This document shows positions 1 to 10,202 of a stretch of DNA of 64,000 nt, piece after piece. Under the pieces are notes generated by a model. That model did no database searches. It saw nothing but the letters and a program-made list of their open reading frames with translations, and was not told the origin of the DNA. Every line of letters starts with the position of its first letter. Positions within the stretch are counted from its first letter, which is position 1. The position numbers and the translations under genes were made by a program. The stretch comes from Pseudophaeobacter sp. EL27 (GTDB lineage: Bacteria > Pseudomonadota > Alphaproteobacteria > Rhodobacterales > Rhodobacteraceae): assembly GCF_900313025.1 (NCBI RefSeq), contig NZ_OMPQ01000013.1:409197-473196 (forward strand), read 5' to 3'.

Positions 1-788
1 GGCGCCGTCAAACCAGTGTCCTCGGCGCCCTCAACCCCTTCGAGCCAGCGCTGCGCTTCGCCCAAAGAAGGCTCTGCACCTTCGCTCAGCAAGGCATGGG
101 CGCGGGCGATATCTCCGCGGATACGCTCAGCCTGCTGCATCTGACGGCGCTTTGCATCCAAAGCCTCATCTTCGCCAACCTGAGGGTCCAGTTTATCAAG
201 CTCCGCCACCGCATGACGCAGGAACTCTTCTTCGGCCCGAACGGCCTCCAGTGCCGCCCGGGTTGCCTCGGCAGCCTTGCGGGCCTTGGCTGCCGCGCTC
301 CAGGCGGTACGGGTCTGCGACAACAGATCAGAGACGGAAGCAAAGCTATCCAACAGGGAGCGATGTCCGCGCGGGTTCAGCAGCCCACGGTCATCATGCT
401 GCCCGTGCAGCTCGACCAGGGTCTCGGAAAGGCGTCGCAACACCTCGCCAGAACAGCGCCGGTCATTGACCCAGGCCGTTTTGCGACCATCGGCTGTATT
501 GACCCGCCGCAGAACCAGTTCCTCGCCGCCCGGCAGGCCTGCTTCTTCCAGAATGGCATGGGCTGGATGTTCGGAACCAAGATCAAATTCGGCAATGACC
601 TCCCCCTGTGCAGCGCCCTGGCGCACCAGTTCAGCACGCCCACGCCAGCCCAGAACAAAGCCAAGCGAATCCAACAGGATCGACTTGCCCGCACCAGTCT
701 CGCCGGTCAACACGTTCAGACCCGGCTGAAAGGCCAGCTCCAGGTGGTCAATGATCAGAAGATCCCGAATATCGAGTGCACGCAGCAT
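1..788 (-). CDS. recN: DNA repair protein RecN (3' part outside window)
   Basis: SMC-like ATPase that organises broken DNA ends in recombinational double-strand-break repair in the cytoplasm. The frame reads from an ATG at 788 (MLRALDIRDLLIIDHLEL) to the window edge, so about 262 N-terminal residues are visible. The Walker A motif GETGAGKS lies at residues 29-36 and is followed by the RecN-typical segment LDSLGFVLGWRGRAELVRQG. The rest of the visible part is the start of the coiled coil, rich in E, A and R. It lies 36 bp downstream of bamD on the same strand, as in many alphaproteobacteria, and is probably cotranscribed with it. The C-terminal ATPase half is not seen. Confidence 0.93.
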   Translation of the reverse strand, partial: MLRALDIRDLLIIDHLELAFQPGLNVLTGETGAGKSILLDSLGFVLGWRGRAELVRQGAAQGEVIAEFDLGSEHPAHAILEEAGLPGGEELVLRRVNTADGRKTAWVNDRRCSGEVLRRLSETLVELHGQHDDRGLLNPRGHRSLLDSFASVSDLLSQTRTAWSAAAKARKAAEATRAALEAVRAEEEFLRHAVAELDKLDPQVGEDEALDAKRRQMQQAERIRGDIARAHALLSEGAEPSLGEAQRWLEGVEGAEDTGLTA

Positions 789-824
789 GGCCGGATATAT
801 CGCCTTGTTCTCTCGGCAGGCAGG

Positions 825-1673
825 TTAGAGCCAGCGCCCTTTGACCGATTGACGGTAAATCTGGCTCAGCCAGTTGCTGCCACGATCCTTAAGCTTGAGC
901 CCCTGTGATGTCAGCAGTTTATAGCTGTCCTCATACCAATCAGTGGATTGGTAGTTATGCCCCAGAATAGCCCCAGCGGTCTGCGCCTCTTCGGTTAGGC
1001 CCAATGACAGATAGGCCTCGACCAAACGATGCAGAGCTTCGGCGGTGTGGCTGGTGGTTTGGAAATCCTCAACCACAACCCGGAACCGATTGATCGCCGA
1101 AGTATAGTGGCCACGCCGCAGGTAGTAGCGGCCAATTTCCATTTCCTTGCCAGCCAGATGATCAAAGGCAAGATCGAATTTCAGAATTGCCGAGGTCGCA
1201 TATTCGCTATCAGGATAGACCTCGATCACCGTGCGCAGCGACTGCAGGGCTTGAAAGGTCAGCCCCTGGTCGCGCCCCACTTCATCGATCTGATCATAAT
1301 AGCTCAGAGCCAAAAGATACTGCGCATAGGCGGCATCTTCATCCGTGGGGTAGAAATCAATAAAGCGCTGCGCGGCGCCCCGGCTGCCCTCATAGTCCTT
1401 GGACTGATGATTGGCAAAGGCCTGCATGATCAGCGCCTGTTTGGCATATTCGGAATAGGGGTAAAGACGTTCGATCTCAGAGAAGTAGAAAGCAGCATCT
1501 TTGGTACGGCTGCGCGCCAGTTCAAATTCGCCACGTTCAAAAATCTGTTGAGGTGTGTAGCTCTCTAGCGGCACCGTCTGGTCAGCGGCACCACCGTCTC
1601 CGCCACATCCAGAGAGTGCTGCCATCAACAGAGCCACACTGATGAATTTGGCTCCTGCTTTGATGCCGATCAT
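825..1673 (-). CDS. bamD: Outer membrane assembly lipoprotein BamD
   Basis: Lipoprotein subunit of the BAM complex, which inserts beta-barrel proteins into the outer membrane. The N-terminus is a lipoprotein signal peptide with lipobox LSGC (Cys23). It is followed by TPR-like helical repeats such as ERGEFELARSRTKDAAFYFSEIERLYPYSEYAKQA, the classic BamD/ComL opening. Length (282 aa) is normal for the family. It lies between lpxC and recN, all on the minus strand, but a terminator hairpin after lpxC suggests that bamD has its own promoter in 1674-1865. Confidence 0.95.
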   Translation of the reverse strand: MIGIKAGAKFISVALLMAALSGCGGDGGAADQTVPLESYTPQQIFERGEFELARSRTKDAAFYFSEIERLYPYSEYAKQALIMQAFANHQSKDYEGSRGAAQRFIDFYPTDEDAAYAQYLLALSYYDQIDEVGRDQGLTFQALQSLRTVIEVYPDSEYATSAILKFDLAFDHLAGKEMEIGRYYLRRGHYTSAINRFRVVVEDFQTTSHTAEALHRLVEAYLSLGLTEEAQTAGAILGHNYQSTDWYEDSYKLLTSQGLKLKDRGSNWLSQIYRQSVKGRWL

Positions 1674-1865
1674 ATCGCCTTAACCTCACCGTCTTTGACT
1701 TTCGGGTGTCATGCCCCGGGTTCCGCCCCGTTTAGCACATTCATCCGGCGTACAAAACGCCTTTCACCCACTTCGCCCCCACTTGGCAGAGAATGTTTGG
1801 AATGGTCAAGCCTATCGAAGCAACAAGCCTGCTATGGCGGCAAAGCTCCGCCTCTCCCGAACAGC

Positions 1866-1887
1866 AAAAAGCCCTGCATAGCAGGGC
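1866..1887 (-). terminator. Rho-independent terminator after lpxC
   Basis: Read on the minus strand, GCCCTGC-TAT-GCAGGGC (1871-1887) forms a perfect 7-bp stem followed by TTTTT (1866-1870). It lies 66 bp past the lpxC stop and separates lpxC from bamD. Confidence 0.75.
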
Positions 1888-1952
1888 CGAAGCTACAGCA
1901 AAGTCAGTGAAACAAACCCGCTCATACCATAACACCAAAAGCCTTGATGCGC

Positions 1953-2888
1953 TTAGGCGACGCGGCGGTTGATACGGGGAATTTCGGAGCGCACAAGTCC
2001 CTGTCCCGGTAAACGTGCCGTCATCGCCAGATCACAATCAACCTGACGCATGGCACCTGGGGTCGCAAAAAGCTCCCGAAGCAGGGTATTGGTCAGCGAG
2101 TGACCCGCCCGGTCGCCAACATAGCGACCCAGAATTGGAGCCCCGGCCAGTGCCAGATCCCCCAGTGCATCCAGCATTTTGTGGCGAACGGGCTCATCCG
2201 AGTGACGCAGCCCTGCGCCACTCTCGACACGGCTGCCATCAAAGACAATTGCGTTTTCACCGGGCACACCGCCCAGAGCCAGACCATTGGCCTGCATCGC
2301 CTCGACATCCGCGCGACAGCAGAAGGTGCGGCTATCACAAAGTTCACGCACAAAGGCACCATTGCGCAGGTCCAGAACCCGGCTCTGGCGGCCGATGGCC
2401 TGCTCGTCGAAATCAATATGGAACTCAATCATCAAGCGATCGCAGGGCAACAGTGTTGCCGTTGCCCCGTCCTTCTCAACCGTCACGGGCTTCAGGATCT
2501 GGATGGCCGATACCGGGCTACTTTGACGATGGATACCTTGGCGCATGATACCGCGCACAAACACAGCAGAGGAGCCATCAAGGATCGGAACCTCGGGACC
2601 GTCGATTTCGATCAGTGCGTTGTGGACGCCGCAACCCGCCAGAGCCGCCATCACATGTTCAACAGTCGAGACCTGAACACCGGCTGAATTTACCAGCCGA
2701 GTGCACAGCGCGGTGCGCTCCACATGATCCCAAAGAGCCGGAACAATGGTGTTGCCCAAAGCGATGTCAGTCCGTTTGAAGACGATGCCGTGCCCAGCCG
2801 CAGCCGGGTTGATGACCAGTCCTGCCGTTTGACCTGAATGCAGGCCAACCCCTTCAAATGTCACTGATGCTTTAAGCGTATTTTGCAC
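1953..2888 (-). CDS. lpxC: UDP-3-O-acyl-N-acetylglucosamine deacetylase
   Basis: Zinc amidase for the committed step of lipid A synthesis. Key residues are in place: His78 in TVEHVMAAL, and His236 and Asp240 in HKMLDALGD. These match the zinc ligands and catalytic Asp of the family. I chose the GTG start at 2888 (VQNTLKASVTFEGVGLHSG) because it aligns with the family N-terminus (usually MQxTL) and has AGGAG 6 nt upstream. A longer in-frame ATG would add 43 unrelated residues. This gives 311 aa. It follows ftsZ but is separated from it by a strong terminator, so it should have its own promoter in 2889-3051. Confidence 0.95.
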   Translation of the reverse strand: MQNTLKASVTFEGVGLHSGQTAGLVINPAAAGHGIVFKRTDIALGNTIVPALWDHVERTALCTRLVNSAGVQVSTVEHVMAALAGCGVHNALIEIDGPEVPILDGSSAVFVRGIMRQGIHRQSSPVSAIQILKPVTVEKDGATATLLPCDRLMIEFHIDFDEQAIGRQSRVLDLRNGAFVRELCDSRTFCCRADVEAMQANGLALGGVPGENAIVFDGSRVESGAGLRHSDEPVRHKMLDALGDLALAGAPILGRYVGDRAGHSLTNTLLRELFATPGAMRQVDCDLAMTARLPGQGLVRSEIPRINRRVA

Positions 2889-3051
2889 CTTGTGCTCCTG
2901 ATCACTATGTCCGGCGACAAGCGCCGTGTTGGTAAGACAGGTAAGGATTTCACAAAAAAGCCACAACTCAATCTTTGTAACGGATTGAAACATCGCTGTA
3001 ACAGATAGGCAAAACACTGCTCAGACATACATATATCACTGTTTTAAAAAG

Positions 3052-3075
3052 AAAAAAGGCCGCCCGAAGGCGGCC
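3052..3075 (-). terminator. Strong rho-independent terminator after ftsZ
   Basis: On the minus strand GGCCGCC-TTCG-GGCGGCC is followed by TTTTTT. The 7-bp GC stem with a stable TTCG tetraloop starts 24 bp after the ftsZ stop. Confidence 0.9.
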
Positions 3076-3098
3076 CCTTAATCTCTATTAGTGAAAGA

Positions 3099-4829
3099 TT
3101 AATTTGCTTGACGGCGCAGGAAAGCAGGGATTTCGATACGATCCTGCTCTGCATCAGCCTCTTGTTGCTGAACTGGCTGTGGTTGCGGCGCTGCCGCCTG
3201 CTGTTGAACCGGCGGCTGCTGGCGCATGGGCTGCGGCTTTGCGGCCTGTGCCTCAGCGGCGCTTCCTGTCATCCGGTGGATCAGGGAGTTGAGACCAAAC
3301 CGGCGTTGCTCTGCCTGTGGCTCAGCCTCATGCGCGGCAGATGCCGCAGCAGGGCGCTGCTGTGGTTGCTGGGCCGGAGGGGCCTGAACCGGGGCCTGTG
3401 TCGACACAGGCTGTACCGGTGCGGATTGCGCCATGGGCTGCTGCCCCTGAGCACGGGCCGCGGCGGCTTGCAACCGCACGATGGCATCCGCCGAAGGCGT
3501 GCCAGGAGCCGGTGCCTTGGGTGCTACAAACGAAGCGCCGGGCTGCTCATCAACCGCTTCTGCCTGCGGCTGGAAAGCTGGAACCTGAGGCTGATAGGCA
3601 GGCTGCGGCAGCCCATCCTGACCGGTCGGCTCGATCTCTTCAAAAATGTCTTCCGCCTGCTCCTGGGCGGCAACCTGCTGCACGTCCAGGCTTTCGAACA
3701 GGGAGGGTTCCTGGGCCGCCGGAGCGGGCTCAGCAGCAACCTGAGGTTGCTCAACCGGGGTGTTCAGCTCCAGTGGCGCTGGACGCGACTGCTCAACGCT
3801 GACCGATTTTTTCAACGGCGCCGACATGGGGCGACGCGGGACCGGCATTTCGGTCATCACATCTGTTGCATCGATCCCTGTCGCCACAACAGAAACCCGC
3901 ATCTGGCCTTCCATGGCGGTATCCAGGGTGGACCCAACAATGATATTGGCCTCCGGATCCACTTCCTCGCGAATGCGGTTGGCCGCCTCATCGAGCTCAA
4001 ACAGGGTGAGATCATGTGCGCCGGTGATGTTGATGAGAACACCCTTGGCACCGCGCAGACTGATTTCGTCGAGCAGCGGGTTGGCAATGGCTTTTTCAGC
4101 CGCCTGAACCGCGCGATCTTCGCCCTCGGCCTCGCCGGTGCCCATCATCGCCTTGCCCATCTCGTCCATCACGGCACGCACATCGGCAAAGTCGAGGTTG
4201 ATCAACCCGGGACGGACCATCAGATCTGTCACACCTTTGACGCCCTGATACAGAACATCATCGGCCATCGAGAAGGCCTCGGTGAAGGTGGTCTTTTCAT
4301 TGGCCAGACGGAACAGGTTCTGGTTGGGGATGATGATCAGCGTATCCACGACCTTTTGCAGGGCTTCGACACCCTCTTCGGCCTGTTTCATCCGCTTGTT
4401 GCCTTCAAACTGGAAAGGCTTGGTGACAACACCAACGGTCAGCACACCCAGTTCCCGCGCGGCCTGTGCAATGATCGGAGCCGCACCGGTCCCGGTGCCG
4501 CCGCCCATTCCGGCGGTGATGAAGCACATATGTGCCCCCGCCAGGTGGTCAACGATCTGCTCAATGCTTTCCTCGGCTGAGGCAGAGCCAACGGAGGGGC
4601 GCGCACCAGCGCCAAGCCCCTCGGTCACTTTTACTCCCAGCTGGATCCGGCTTTTTGCCGCGTTTTGTTGCAGGGCCTGAGCATCGGTATTGGCGACGAC
4701 AAAATCGACACCTTCCAGCTCTTTTGCGATCATATTGTTGACCGCGTTGCCACCAGCGCCACCGACACCGAACACGGTGATCTTAGGGGCCAGTTCTTCC
4801 TGCCCGGGCATCGAAAGGTTCAATGTCAT
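3099..4829 (-). CDS. ftsZ: Cell division protein FtsZ
   Basis: Tubulin-like GTPase that polymerises into the cytokinetic Z ring under the inner membrane. The GTPase domain carries [12 protein letters not shown] near residues 20-31 and the tubulin signature GGGTGTG at 109-115. A long low-complexity linker rich in Q, A and P follows, and the C-terminal conserved peptide [14 protein letters not shown], which docks FtsA and other partners, is intact. I chose the ATG at 4829 ([10 protein letters not shown]), with GGAAAGAG just upstream. The longer frame to 4889 adds an unrelated basic stretch. At 576 aa it is longer than the roughly 380 aa of enterobacterial FtsZ because of the linker. It lies downstream of ftsA after a 377-bp gap that likely holds its own promoter. 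Confidence 0.98.
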   Translation of the reverse strand: MTLNLSMPGQEELAPKITVFGVGGAGGNAVNNMIAKELEGVDFVVANTDAQALQQNAAKSRIQLGVKVTEGLGAGARPSVGSASAEESIEQIVDHLAGAHMCFITAGMGGGTGTGAAPIIAQAARELGVLTVGVVTKPFQFEGNKRMKQAEEGVEALQKVVDTLIIIPNQNLFRLANEKTTFTEAFSMADDVLYQGVKGVTDLMVRPGLINLDFADVRAVMDEMGKAMMGTGEAEGEDRAVQAAEKAIANPLLDEISLRGAKGVLINITGAHDLTLFELDEAANRIREEVDPEANIIVGSTLDTAMEGQMRVSVVATGIDATDVMTEMPVPRRPMSAPLKKSVSVEQSRPAPLELNTPVEQPQVAAEPAPAAQEPSLFESLDVQQVAAQEQAEDIFEEIEPTGQDGLPQPAYQPQVPAFQPQAEAVDEQPGASFVAPKAPAPGTPSADAIVRLQAAAARAQGQQPMAQSAPVQPVSTQAPVQAPPAQQPQQRPAAASAAHEAEPQAEQRRFGLNSLIHRMTGSAAEAQAAKPQPMRQQPPVQQQAAAPQPQPVQQQEADAEQDRIEIPAFLRRQAN

Positions 4830-5206
4830 GCTCTTTCCGCCTGTTTCATGAGCCCTCCCGCAAGGGCTATTCCTGTTTTTCCGCTTCAATCCTACCGTGA
4901 AGCCGGAGTCTCGTCATCCCAAAAAACGAAATCTGCCACAAAATATGGCTCGAATTAGGGGTTAAACCCGCAAATCTCCGCTCATGCAGGCAGATTTGGT
5001 AGAATGCCATCCATCCCGCCACAATAGAAATCAGGCCCAGCGCCGACAGCGCCAGGGTTCAGAGGTTCAAATTGTACGGTTGCCTTCTGCTCGGCAATTT
5101 GGCGTCACTTTTTGCGACTGTTAAATCTTTGTTATCCGCTTTTCCCAGCCCTGTCACCCGGCTCATCCCAAGTTTTCCACAGGCTGGGGATATTTTTTTA
5201 CGGCTG
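4830..5206 (-). promoter_or_regulatory. ftsA-ftsZ intergenic promoter region with CtrA-like and DnaA-like motifs
   Basis: 377 bp without a gene between ftsA and ftsZ, AT-richer than its surroundings. At 5121-5135 it contains TTAA-N7-TTAT, 7 of 8 positions of the CtrA consensus TTAA-N7-TTAA. At 5173-5181 TTTTCCACA is one mismatch from a DnaA box. In Caulobacter ftsZ is under CtrA and DnaA control, so these motifs are suggestive. Each is weak on its own. Confidence 0.4.
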
Positions 5207-6541
5207 TTACCAATTATCCCGAAACCAGCGCACTGCGCGGCTGAGTGAACGGGAGGAATGACGGTCAACTGGCGTTTCAAAATCCCACCACTCGTCCTGC
5301 GGATGGGCCGCAAAGAGGCTCAGCCCGACAGCCGCAGCAAAGCCGGGTCCGGTGGCAGATTGTGGCAGACCGTGGACGCGCAGGGGCCGACCCAGACGCA
5401 CTTGCTGGCCCAGAATACGGCTGGCCAATCCATCCAGCCCCAAGATCTGGCTGGAGCCGCCGGTGAGAACGATCTGTTGGCTTGGAAGGTATTCGAATCC
5501 GGCGGCATCAAGCCGCGTGCGCACCTCCTCGAGGATTTCCTCGACACGGGGACGCATGATGCCAATCAGTTCTGCACGGCTGACAGTGCGGCGGTCATGT
5601 TCCCAATCTCCCGTATCGCCACCGATGTCGATCATGTCCCGGTCATCCACCCCGGTCGCATGAACGCCACCACAAAAGGTCTTGATCCGCTCGGCATTGG
5701 CCATGGGGACGCCCAGCCCCATGGAGATGTCACTGGTGATGTGATCACCACCCATGCGCACCGCATCGGCATAGATCATGTGTTTTTTCATAAAGACCGA
5801 AATCGAGGTGGAGCCACCGCCCATATCAATACAGGCCGCGCCCAGCTCTTGCTCGTCCTCAACAAGCGCCGCATAGCCGGAGGCATAGGCAGAGGAGGCA
5901 ATCCCGGCCAGTTCCAGATCACAGCGCTGAATGCAGCGCACCAGGTTCTGCACCGTGCCGGTATCCACCGTCAGCATATGCATGTCCACCGCCAGGGTCT
6001 GCCCCAGCTGCCCGCGCGGATCCGCAAGGCCTGAGCGATTATCCAGGGCAAAGTTCACCGGCTGCGCATGCAGCACTTCACGCCCCACGCCATATTCCGG
6101 CACCTCACAGGCGGCCAGCACCTGCGCGATTTCCGCTTCAGAGACCTCTTGGCCGTCCAGTTCCAACTGTGCATCCAACCCGTAAGAACGCGGATTGGCG
6201 CCAGAGAAGCTGGCAATCACATGATCCACCCGGACGCCGGCCATCTTTTGCGCCGCCTGTACGGCGGTACGGATAGCCCGCTCGGTCTCTTGCATGGCGG
6301 TGATTTCGCCAAACTGCACCCCGCGTGACCGCGTGGTGGCCGCGCCAATTACCCGAAACCCGGATTGCCCTGCCAAAGAGCCAATGGAGTTATCCTCGCT
6401 GAGGCGGTTGGAGCCATCAAAGCGCAGCACCAGACAGGCAATTTTTGAACTGCCAATATCCAGAATGGCCACCACACCGCGTTGCATCGCCTGACGGCGC
6501 ATCTGCCGCATCGCGCGCTGGGACTGATAAAGATCCGTCAT
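5207..6541 (-). CDS. ftsA: Cell division protein FtsA
   Basis: Actin-like ATPase that tethers FtsZ filaments to the membrane and signals to the late divisome. N-terminal VAILDIGSSKIACLVLRF is the phosphate-1 loop of the actin/Hsp70 fold. CIDMGGGSTSISVF is phosphate-2 and VLTGGSSQILGL the adenosine loop. The C-terminal RAVRWFRDNW looks like the amphipathic membrane-targeting helix. I chose the ATG at 6541 (MTDLYQSQRAM) with GAAGGTGG upstream, 1 bp after the ftsQ stop. A GTG 12 nt earlier is in frame but less well placed. 444 aa. Confidence 0.97.
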   Translation of the reverse strand: MTDLYQSQRAMRQMRRQAMQRGVVAILDIGSSKIACLVLRFDGSNRLSEDNSIGSLAGQSGFRVIGAATTRSRGVQFGEITAMQETERAIRTAVQAAQKMAGVRVDHVIASFSGANPRSYGLDAQLELDGQEVSEAEIAQVLAACEVPEYGVGREVLHAQPVNFALDNRSGLADPRGQLGQTLAVDMHMLTVDTGTVQNLVRCIQRCDLELAGIASSAYASGYAALVEDEQELGAACIDMGGGSTSISVFMKKHMIYADAVRMGGDHITSDISMGLGVPMANAERIKTFCGGVHATGVDDRDMIDIGGDTGDWEHDRRTVSRAELIGIMRPRVEEILEEVRTRLDAAGFEYLPSQQIVLTGGSSQILGLDGLASRILGQQVRLGRPLRVHGLPQSATGPGFAAAVGLSLFAAHPQDEWWDFETPVDRHSSRSLSRAVRWFRDNW

Positions 6542-6542
6542 C

Positions 6543-7433
6543 TTACAATCCACCTTCGTTCAATTCTCTGATGCGCCACCAGTTTTCCACTGCATTCTCC
6601 GTCATTCGAACCGTCGGCCTCGCCGCAATCCGCATATCCACCACAGCGACATCGCGCTCCAGCAGATCCTGTACTTCGCTTACCACAATCACCCGCTCCA
6701 GCGCCTGAACCGGCCTGTCCTGCGGCAACATAATGCGTTGCCTGCGGTCCAGAACCACATCCCAGCGGCGCTCACCTATGCGGACCAAGCCGCGCAAACG
6801 CCCGCCAAGAGGTCGCGCGGTTGCAATCAGGTCCAGCGCCTCAGCCGCCATAAGATCCGCCGACTCCCCGGCAATCAGCGGCAAGTCCGGATGCATGGCC
6901 CGCCGACCCAACTCGGCCACATGGGCGCCGGTCTCGTCCAACAGAGCCAGACCTTCGTGGTTGCGCCAGATCATCGCCGGGCTGCGTTCCTCGACGTCGA
7001 TCTGTAAAATCCCGCCAGGGCGAATACGCACATTTGCGGCCTTTACCGGTGCAAGGCTCTCCACCTGAGTGCGGATCTGCGCCAGATCGAGATCAAAGGA
7101 GCTCATCGGGAAATCAAGCGGCACCACCTCGCGTACATCCTGCGCCACCGAGGCACCCGCCCCATCAATCGCCATGACATTGACCATGAACTCGGGCCGT
7201 TCTTCGATTGCCGCCCGCAGAGACAAGAGAGTGTCGTGCACCATATGGCGCCGCGTCTCATCCGCCAGGAAAGCACCGCCCGCAGCGACCATAAGACAAA
7301 GCGGCACGCCAAATTTCAGCCCAAAGCGAATGCCGGGGGTCAACATCCAGCGTTGCAACCGGTACTTCAGGCGCGATGGCGCCGGGTCCGCCTGGTTTTT
7401 CTTGCCGGTGATCCGATCCTTCAGCGCCCGCAT
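6543..7433 (-). CDS. ftsQ: Cell division protein FtsQ
   Basis: Bitopic divisome protein linking early and late division proteins. It has a basic cytoplasmic N-terminus, one membrane segment ([17 protein letters not shown]) and a periplasmic POTRA plus beta domain ([34 protein letters not shown] is POTRA-like). The ATG at 7433 ([12 protein letters not shown]) is preceded by GGAGG at 7-nt spacing and overlaps the 3' end of ddl by 13 bp, so translation is probably coupled. 296 aa. Confidence 0.95.
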   Translation of the reverse strand: MRALKDRITGKKNQADPAPSRLKYRLQRWMLTPGIRFGLKFGVPLCLMVAAGGAFLADETRRHMVHDTLLSLRAAIEERPEFMVNVMAIDGAGASVAQDVREVVPLDFPMSSFDLDLAQIRTQVESLAPVKAANVRIRPGGILQIDVEERSPAMIWRNHEGLALLDETGAHVAELGRRAMHPDLPLIAGESADLMAAEALDLIATARPLGGRLRGLVRIGERRWDVVLDRRQRIMLPQDRPVQALERVIVVSEVQDLLERDVAVVDMRIAARPTVRMTENAVENWWRIRELNEGGL

Positions 7434-8341
7434 GATGCATCCTCCACCAACAAGGCACAGAGCGCGCCAAAGGGCACGCCGCAATGGGCCGCCTGTTCCG
7501 GGGCCAGCGATGTAGGTGTCATGCCGGGCTGGTTGTTTGTTTCCAACAGGATCAAACCCTCAGCGCCTTTGCTCTCGTCCCAGCGAATGTCAGTGCGGCT
7601 CAATCCGCGGCAGCCAAGAGCGCGATGCGCGCGCAGCGCATAGTCGCGGCACAGATCGCGGATATCGCTGGGAATATCAGCCGGGATCACGTGACGCGAC
7701 CCACCAGCCTTGTATTTGGCGTCATAGTCGTACCAGCCATCGGTCAGGATATCGGTCACCTCAAGCGCCGCGTCACCAAGCACCGAGATGCTGAGCTCAC
7801 GTCCCGGCGCAAAGGCCTCAACCAAGACCTCATCGGGCATATCGGCGGATAGGGCTGGAGGGCCATTGGCGGCCTCATGCACCAGATAGATGCCAACGCT
7901 GGAACCCTCGTTGTTGGGCTTTACCACATAGGGGGGGGGCATGACATGATCAGCCATCACCGCCTCTTTGGCATAAAGACCGCTTTCCATGATCGGCAGA
8001 CCCGCCTCATGGAACACCATTTTGCTCCGCTGTTTATCCATCGCCAGGGCTGAGGCCAAGACACCGGAATGCGTATAGGGCAGACCCATCCATTCCAGCA
8101 GTCCCTGCACGCAGCCGTCTTCACCCCAGCGGCCATGCAGGGCGTTAAAAACCACATCTGGTTTGGCAGTCAAAAGCTGTGCGTAAAGATCCGGACCCGC
8201 GTCCAGCTCTACCACGTCATATCCTTCGCCCCGTAGTGCGGCTGCGCATTCACGCCCACTGGACAGAGAGACCTCTCGTTCGGCTGAGGGCCCGCCCAAT
8301 AGTACCGCCACTTTCGGGAGTGCTCTGCTCGACTCACCCAC
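7421..8341 (-). CDS. ddl: D-alanine--D-alanine ligase
   Basis: ATP-grasp ligase that makes the D-Ala-D-Ala dipeptide added by Mur[20 protein letters not shown] is the N-terminal substrate loop. [17 protein letters not shown] carries ATP-binding residues. [11 protein letters not shown] and [20 protein letters not shown] hold the metal- and D-Ala-binding residues. It starts at a GTG (8341). 306 aa is normal. It is the first gene of a ddl-ftsQ-ftsA run. Next upstream are a 342-bp gap and murB. Confidence 0.95.
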   Translation of the reverse strand: MGESSRALPKVAVLLGGPSAEREVSLSSGRECAAALRGEGYDVVELDAGPDLYAQLLTAKPDVVFNALHGRWGEDGCVQGLLEWMGLPYTHSGVLASALAMDKQRSKMVFHEAGLPIMESGLYAKEAVMADHVMPPPYVVKPNNEGSSVGIYLVHEAANGPPALSADMPDEVLVEAFAPGRELSISVLGDAALEVTDILTDGWYDYDAKYKAGGSRHVIPADIPSDIRDLCRDYALRAHRALGCRGLSRTDIRWDESKGAEGLILLETNNQPGMTPTSLAPEQAAHCGVPFGALCALLVEDASCGR

Positions 8342-8683
8342 GATAGCGCCTCAAAATTATCGGGCTTTTCGCCCTTGGTTATTGGAGCCCCACAAAACGG
8401 GCCCACTTTATTATCGGGTCGTTGCCCGCCGTCTGTTGGAGCTGAATAGCTCCTGAAATCTCATCCCTGCCAACGACTGCCTAGGTCGTAGAAAGGGTCA
8501 AACCCCGCGCAACGCGGGGACCTTGGTGCCATCATAACGCCGCAAGTCTTACCGGGTTATTAACAGTACCTTTACCATGTTTAAGATCGCTTTTGATCCC
8601 TGCCACGCCACAACGGCGAAAAATCCCCCCAGACCAAACCGGTAATGGTTTGAAAAGGTGGTATGTTTTCGAATGTTACGACG
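8342..8683 (-). promoter_or_regulatory. murB-ddl intergenic region with direct repeats and hairpins
   Basis: No gene seen. Just upstream of ddl, ATTATCGGG occurs twice (8356-8364 and 8410-8418, 54 bp apart). Each copy starts a small hairpin (GGGC..GCCC, CGGG..CCCG) and is followed by TTGGAGC. At 8560-8574 TTAA-N7-TTTA resembles a CtrA site (7 of 8 positions). The region probably carries the ddl-ftsQA promoter. Confidence 0.45.
8504..8520 (-). terminator. Possible terminator after murB
   Basis: On the minus strand CCCCGCG-TTG-CGCGGGG is a perfect 7-bp GC stem followed by only TTTG. It starts 164 bp past the murB stop. The T tract is weak, so this may be a plain hairpin. Confidence 0.4.
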
Positions 8684-9640
8684 TCAATCTTGCTGCTCTA
8701 ACAGGGGTTCTCCGACCCTCATGATTTCCCATTCTAGCTCTATGCCGGAATTGGCGTAAACCTTTTTTCTGACATCTTCACCCAAAGTTTCCAGATCTGC
8801 GGCAGTTGCGCCACCCGTGTTGATCATAAAGTTGGAGTGTTTCTCGCTCATCTGGGCGCCCCCGACCTTGGCGCCGCGCATTCCGGCGTCGTCAATCACT
8901 TTCCAGGCCTTCAGATCCTGCACATCATCCACCCGGCCCGTCGAGGAAAACCCGGCAGGATTGCGAAAGGTCGACCCGGCAGAGCGCTCTTTGGTGGGCT
9001 GAGTCTCATCACGTTTTATCAGCTGCGCTTCCATGCGGGCATGCAGCGCCTCTGGCGCGCCATTGCTGGCACGCAGGGTGGCCGAAACCAGCACCGCGCC
9101 CTCAGGTAGGGCGGTCTGGCGATATTGGAATTGCAAGTCATCTGCGCTGATCTCGTGCAGGGTGCCATCACGGGCAACAACCTGGGCCGAGACAAAGTGA
9201 TCCGCGATATAACTGCCATAGCAGCCGGCATTCATTCGCACCGCGCCGCCAATAGAGCCGGGAATGGTGCGCAGGAATGTCAGGTCCAGGCCCGCGTCAG
9301 CAGCCTTGCGCGCCACATGGGCATCCAGCACCGCTGCACCCACTGTGACCAGATCACCCTCGATCGAGATCGTGTTAAAGCCTCGCCCCAATCGAATGAC
9401 AACCGCACGCAAGCCCCCATCGCGTACGATGAGATTAGAGCCAACCCCCATGGGAAAGACCGTCAGATCCGCCGGAACCTCGGCCAGGAAATGTTGCAGA
9501 TCCTCGACATCGGCAGGCTGAAACAGGTAGTCAGCCGCACCGCCAACCCGCAGCCAGGTCAGATCAGACAGGGCGCGATTGGGGGTCAGTTTGCCGCGTA
9601 CAGATGGCATATTTTCAGTTTTGGGTTCAGACATGTTCAT
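8684..9640 (-). CDS. murB: UDP-N-acetylenolpyruvoylglucosamine reductase
   Basis: FAD enzyme that reduces UDP-GlcNAc-enolpyruvate to UDP-MurNAc in the cytoplasm. FAD-binding segments [34 protein letters not shown] and [21 protein letters not shown] are clear. [12 protein letters not shown] holds the catalytic Ser of type I/II MurB. The ATG at 9640 overlaps the stop of the upstream small membrane protein by 4 nt (ATGA), which supports this start over the longer frame to 9712. 318 aa. Confidence 0.96.
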   Translation of the reverse strand: MNMSEPKTENMPSVRGKLTPNRALSDLTWLRVGGAADYLFQPADVEDLQHFLAEVPADLTVFPMGVGSNLIVRDGGLRAVVIRLGRGFNTISIEGDLVTVGAAVLDAHVARKAADAGLDLTFLRTIPGSIGGAVRMNAGCYGSYIADHFVSAQVVARDGTLHEISADDLQFQYRQTALPEGAVLVSATLRASNGAPEALHARMEAQLIKRDETQPTKERSAGSTFRNPAGFSSTGRVDDVQDLKAWKVIDDAGMRGAKVGGAQMSEKHSNFMINTGGATAADLETLGEDVRKKVYANSGIELEWEIMRVGEPLLEQQD

Positions 9641-9930
9641 AGCCAGTCCATAAAGCGCAAGAAAGTATTGACCAGCAGGCCAAAGCAGAAGGCGATCAAA
9701 GTTGCAAGCCAAGCGACAGAAAGGAAAGTAGTTGCAAAAGCGAATCCTATTCTGGTCCCATCATCACTCCCTCCCATTTCCATGTTTGGTAAAACCGTGA
9801 CGTAGTAATCGTAAAGCCCAAACCCACCAAAAAGGAGCGTTACCCCGGCGAAAAGAGCGAAGAACCACCGGGCCTTTCCCGCCAGTCCGAGCAATGCGCC
9901 GATGACCAAAGACAAGCCAAGCCAAAACAT
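9637..9930 (-). CDS. Small membrane protein of the murC-murB interval
   Basis: 97-residue hydrophobic protein with about three predicted membrane segments ([57 protein letters not shown]). I do not recognise the family. It ends in an ATGA overlap with murB, and its start lies 2 bp from the stop of the preceding DUF2484 gene, so it is part of the same translation unit. A role in envelope synthesis is only suggested by position. Confidence 0.75.
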   Translation of the reverse strand: MFWLGLSLVIGALLGLAGKARWFFALFAGVTLLFGGFGLYDYYVTVLPNMEMGGSDDGTRIGFAFATTFLSVAWLATLIAFCFGLLVNTFLRFMDWL

Positions 9931-9932
9931 GA

Positions 9933-10202
9933 CTAGTCCCCTTTATCTCCAAAAGTCGAAGCGCCCAAACCGCGCAGCCAGCGCCCCAGATAGACCAGCG
10001 GCCAACGCAGCACGCTCATCCCGGCACAGAGCACGCCCAACCCCCACCAGGGGCCGTTTTCATAGACCACATAGCCCAGCAATGGGATGCCAATTGCGAT
10101 CAAGATATAGGCACGGCGCCAGTGATTATCCTTGCTGGGGAGCATGGCCAGAAGATTGGCCAGCAGCGCCCAAACCGCAGCCATGGTCAGTGACAAAGTC
10201 AT
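9933..10202 (-). CDS. DUF2484 family membrane protein (second copy)
   Basis: 89-residue protein with three hydrophobic segments. It resembles the DUF2484 proteins that lie between murC and murB in Rhodobacteraceae. The ATG at 10202 has AAAGGAGG 7 nt upstream and overlaps the stop of the preceding DUF2484 gene by 4 nt. Both copies share the pattern (W)xLxxxxxAMLPxxxxWxxxxIL. Function unknown. Confidence 0.78.
   Translation of the reverse strand: MTLSLTMAAVWALLANLLAMLPSKDNHWRRAYILIAIGIPLLGYVVYENGPWWGLGVLCAGMSVLRWPLVYLGRWLRGLGASTFGDKGD

Noticed and set aside
3108..4580. 490-residue open frame antisense to ftsZ
   Set aside because: Shadow of the ftsZ coding strand, low-complexity and rich in Leu and Arg.
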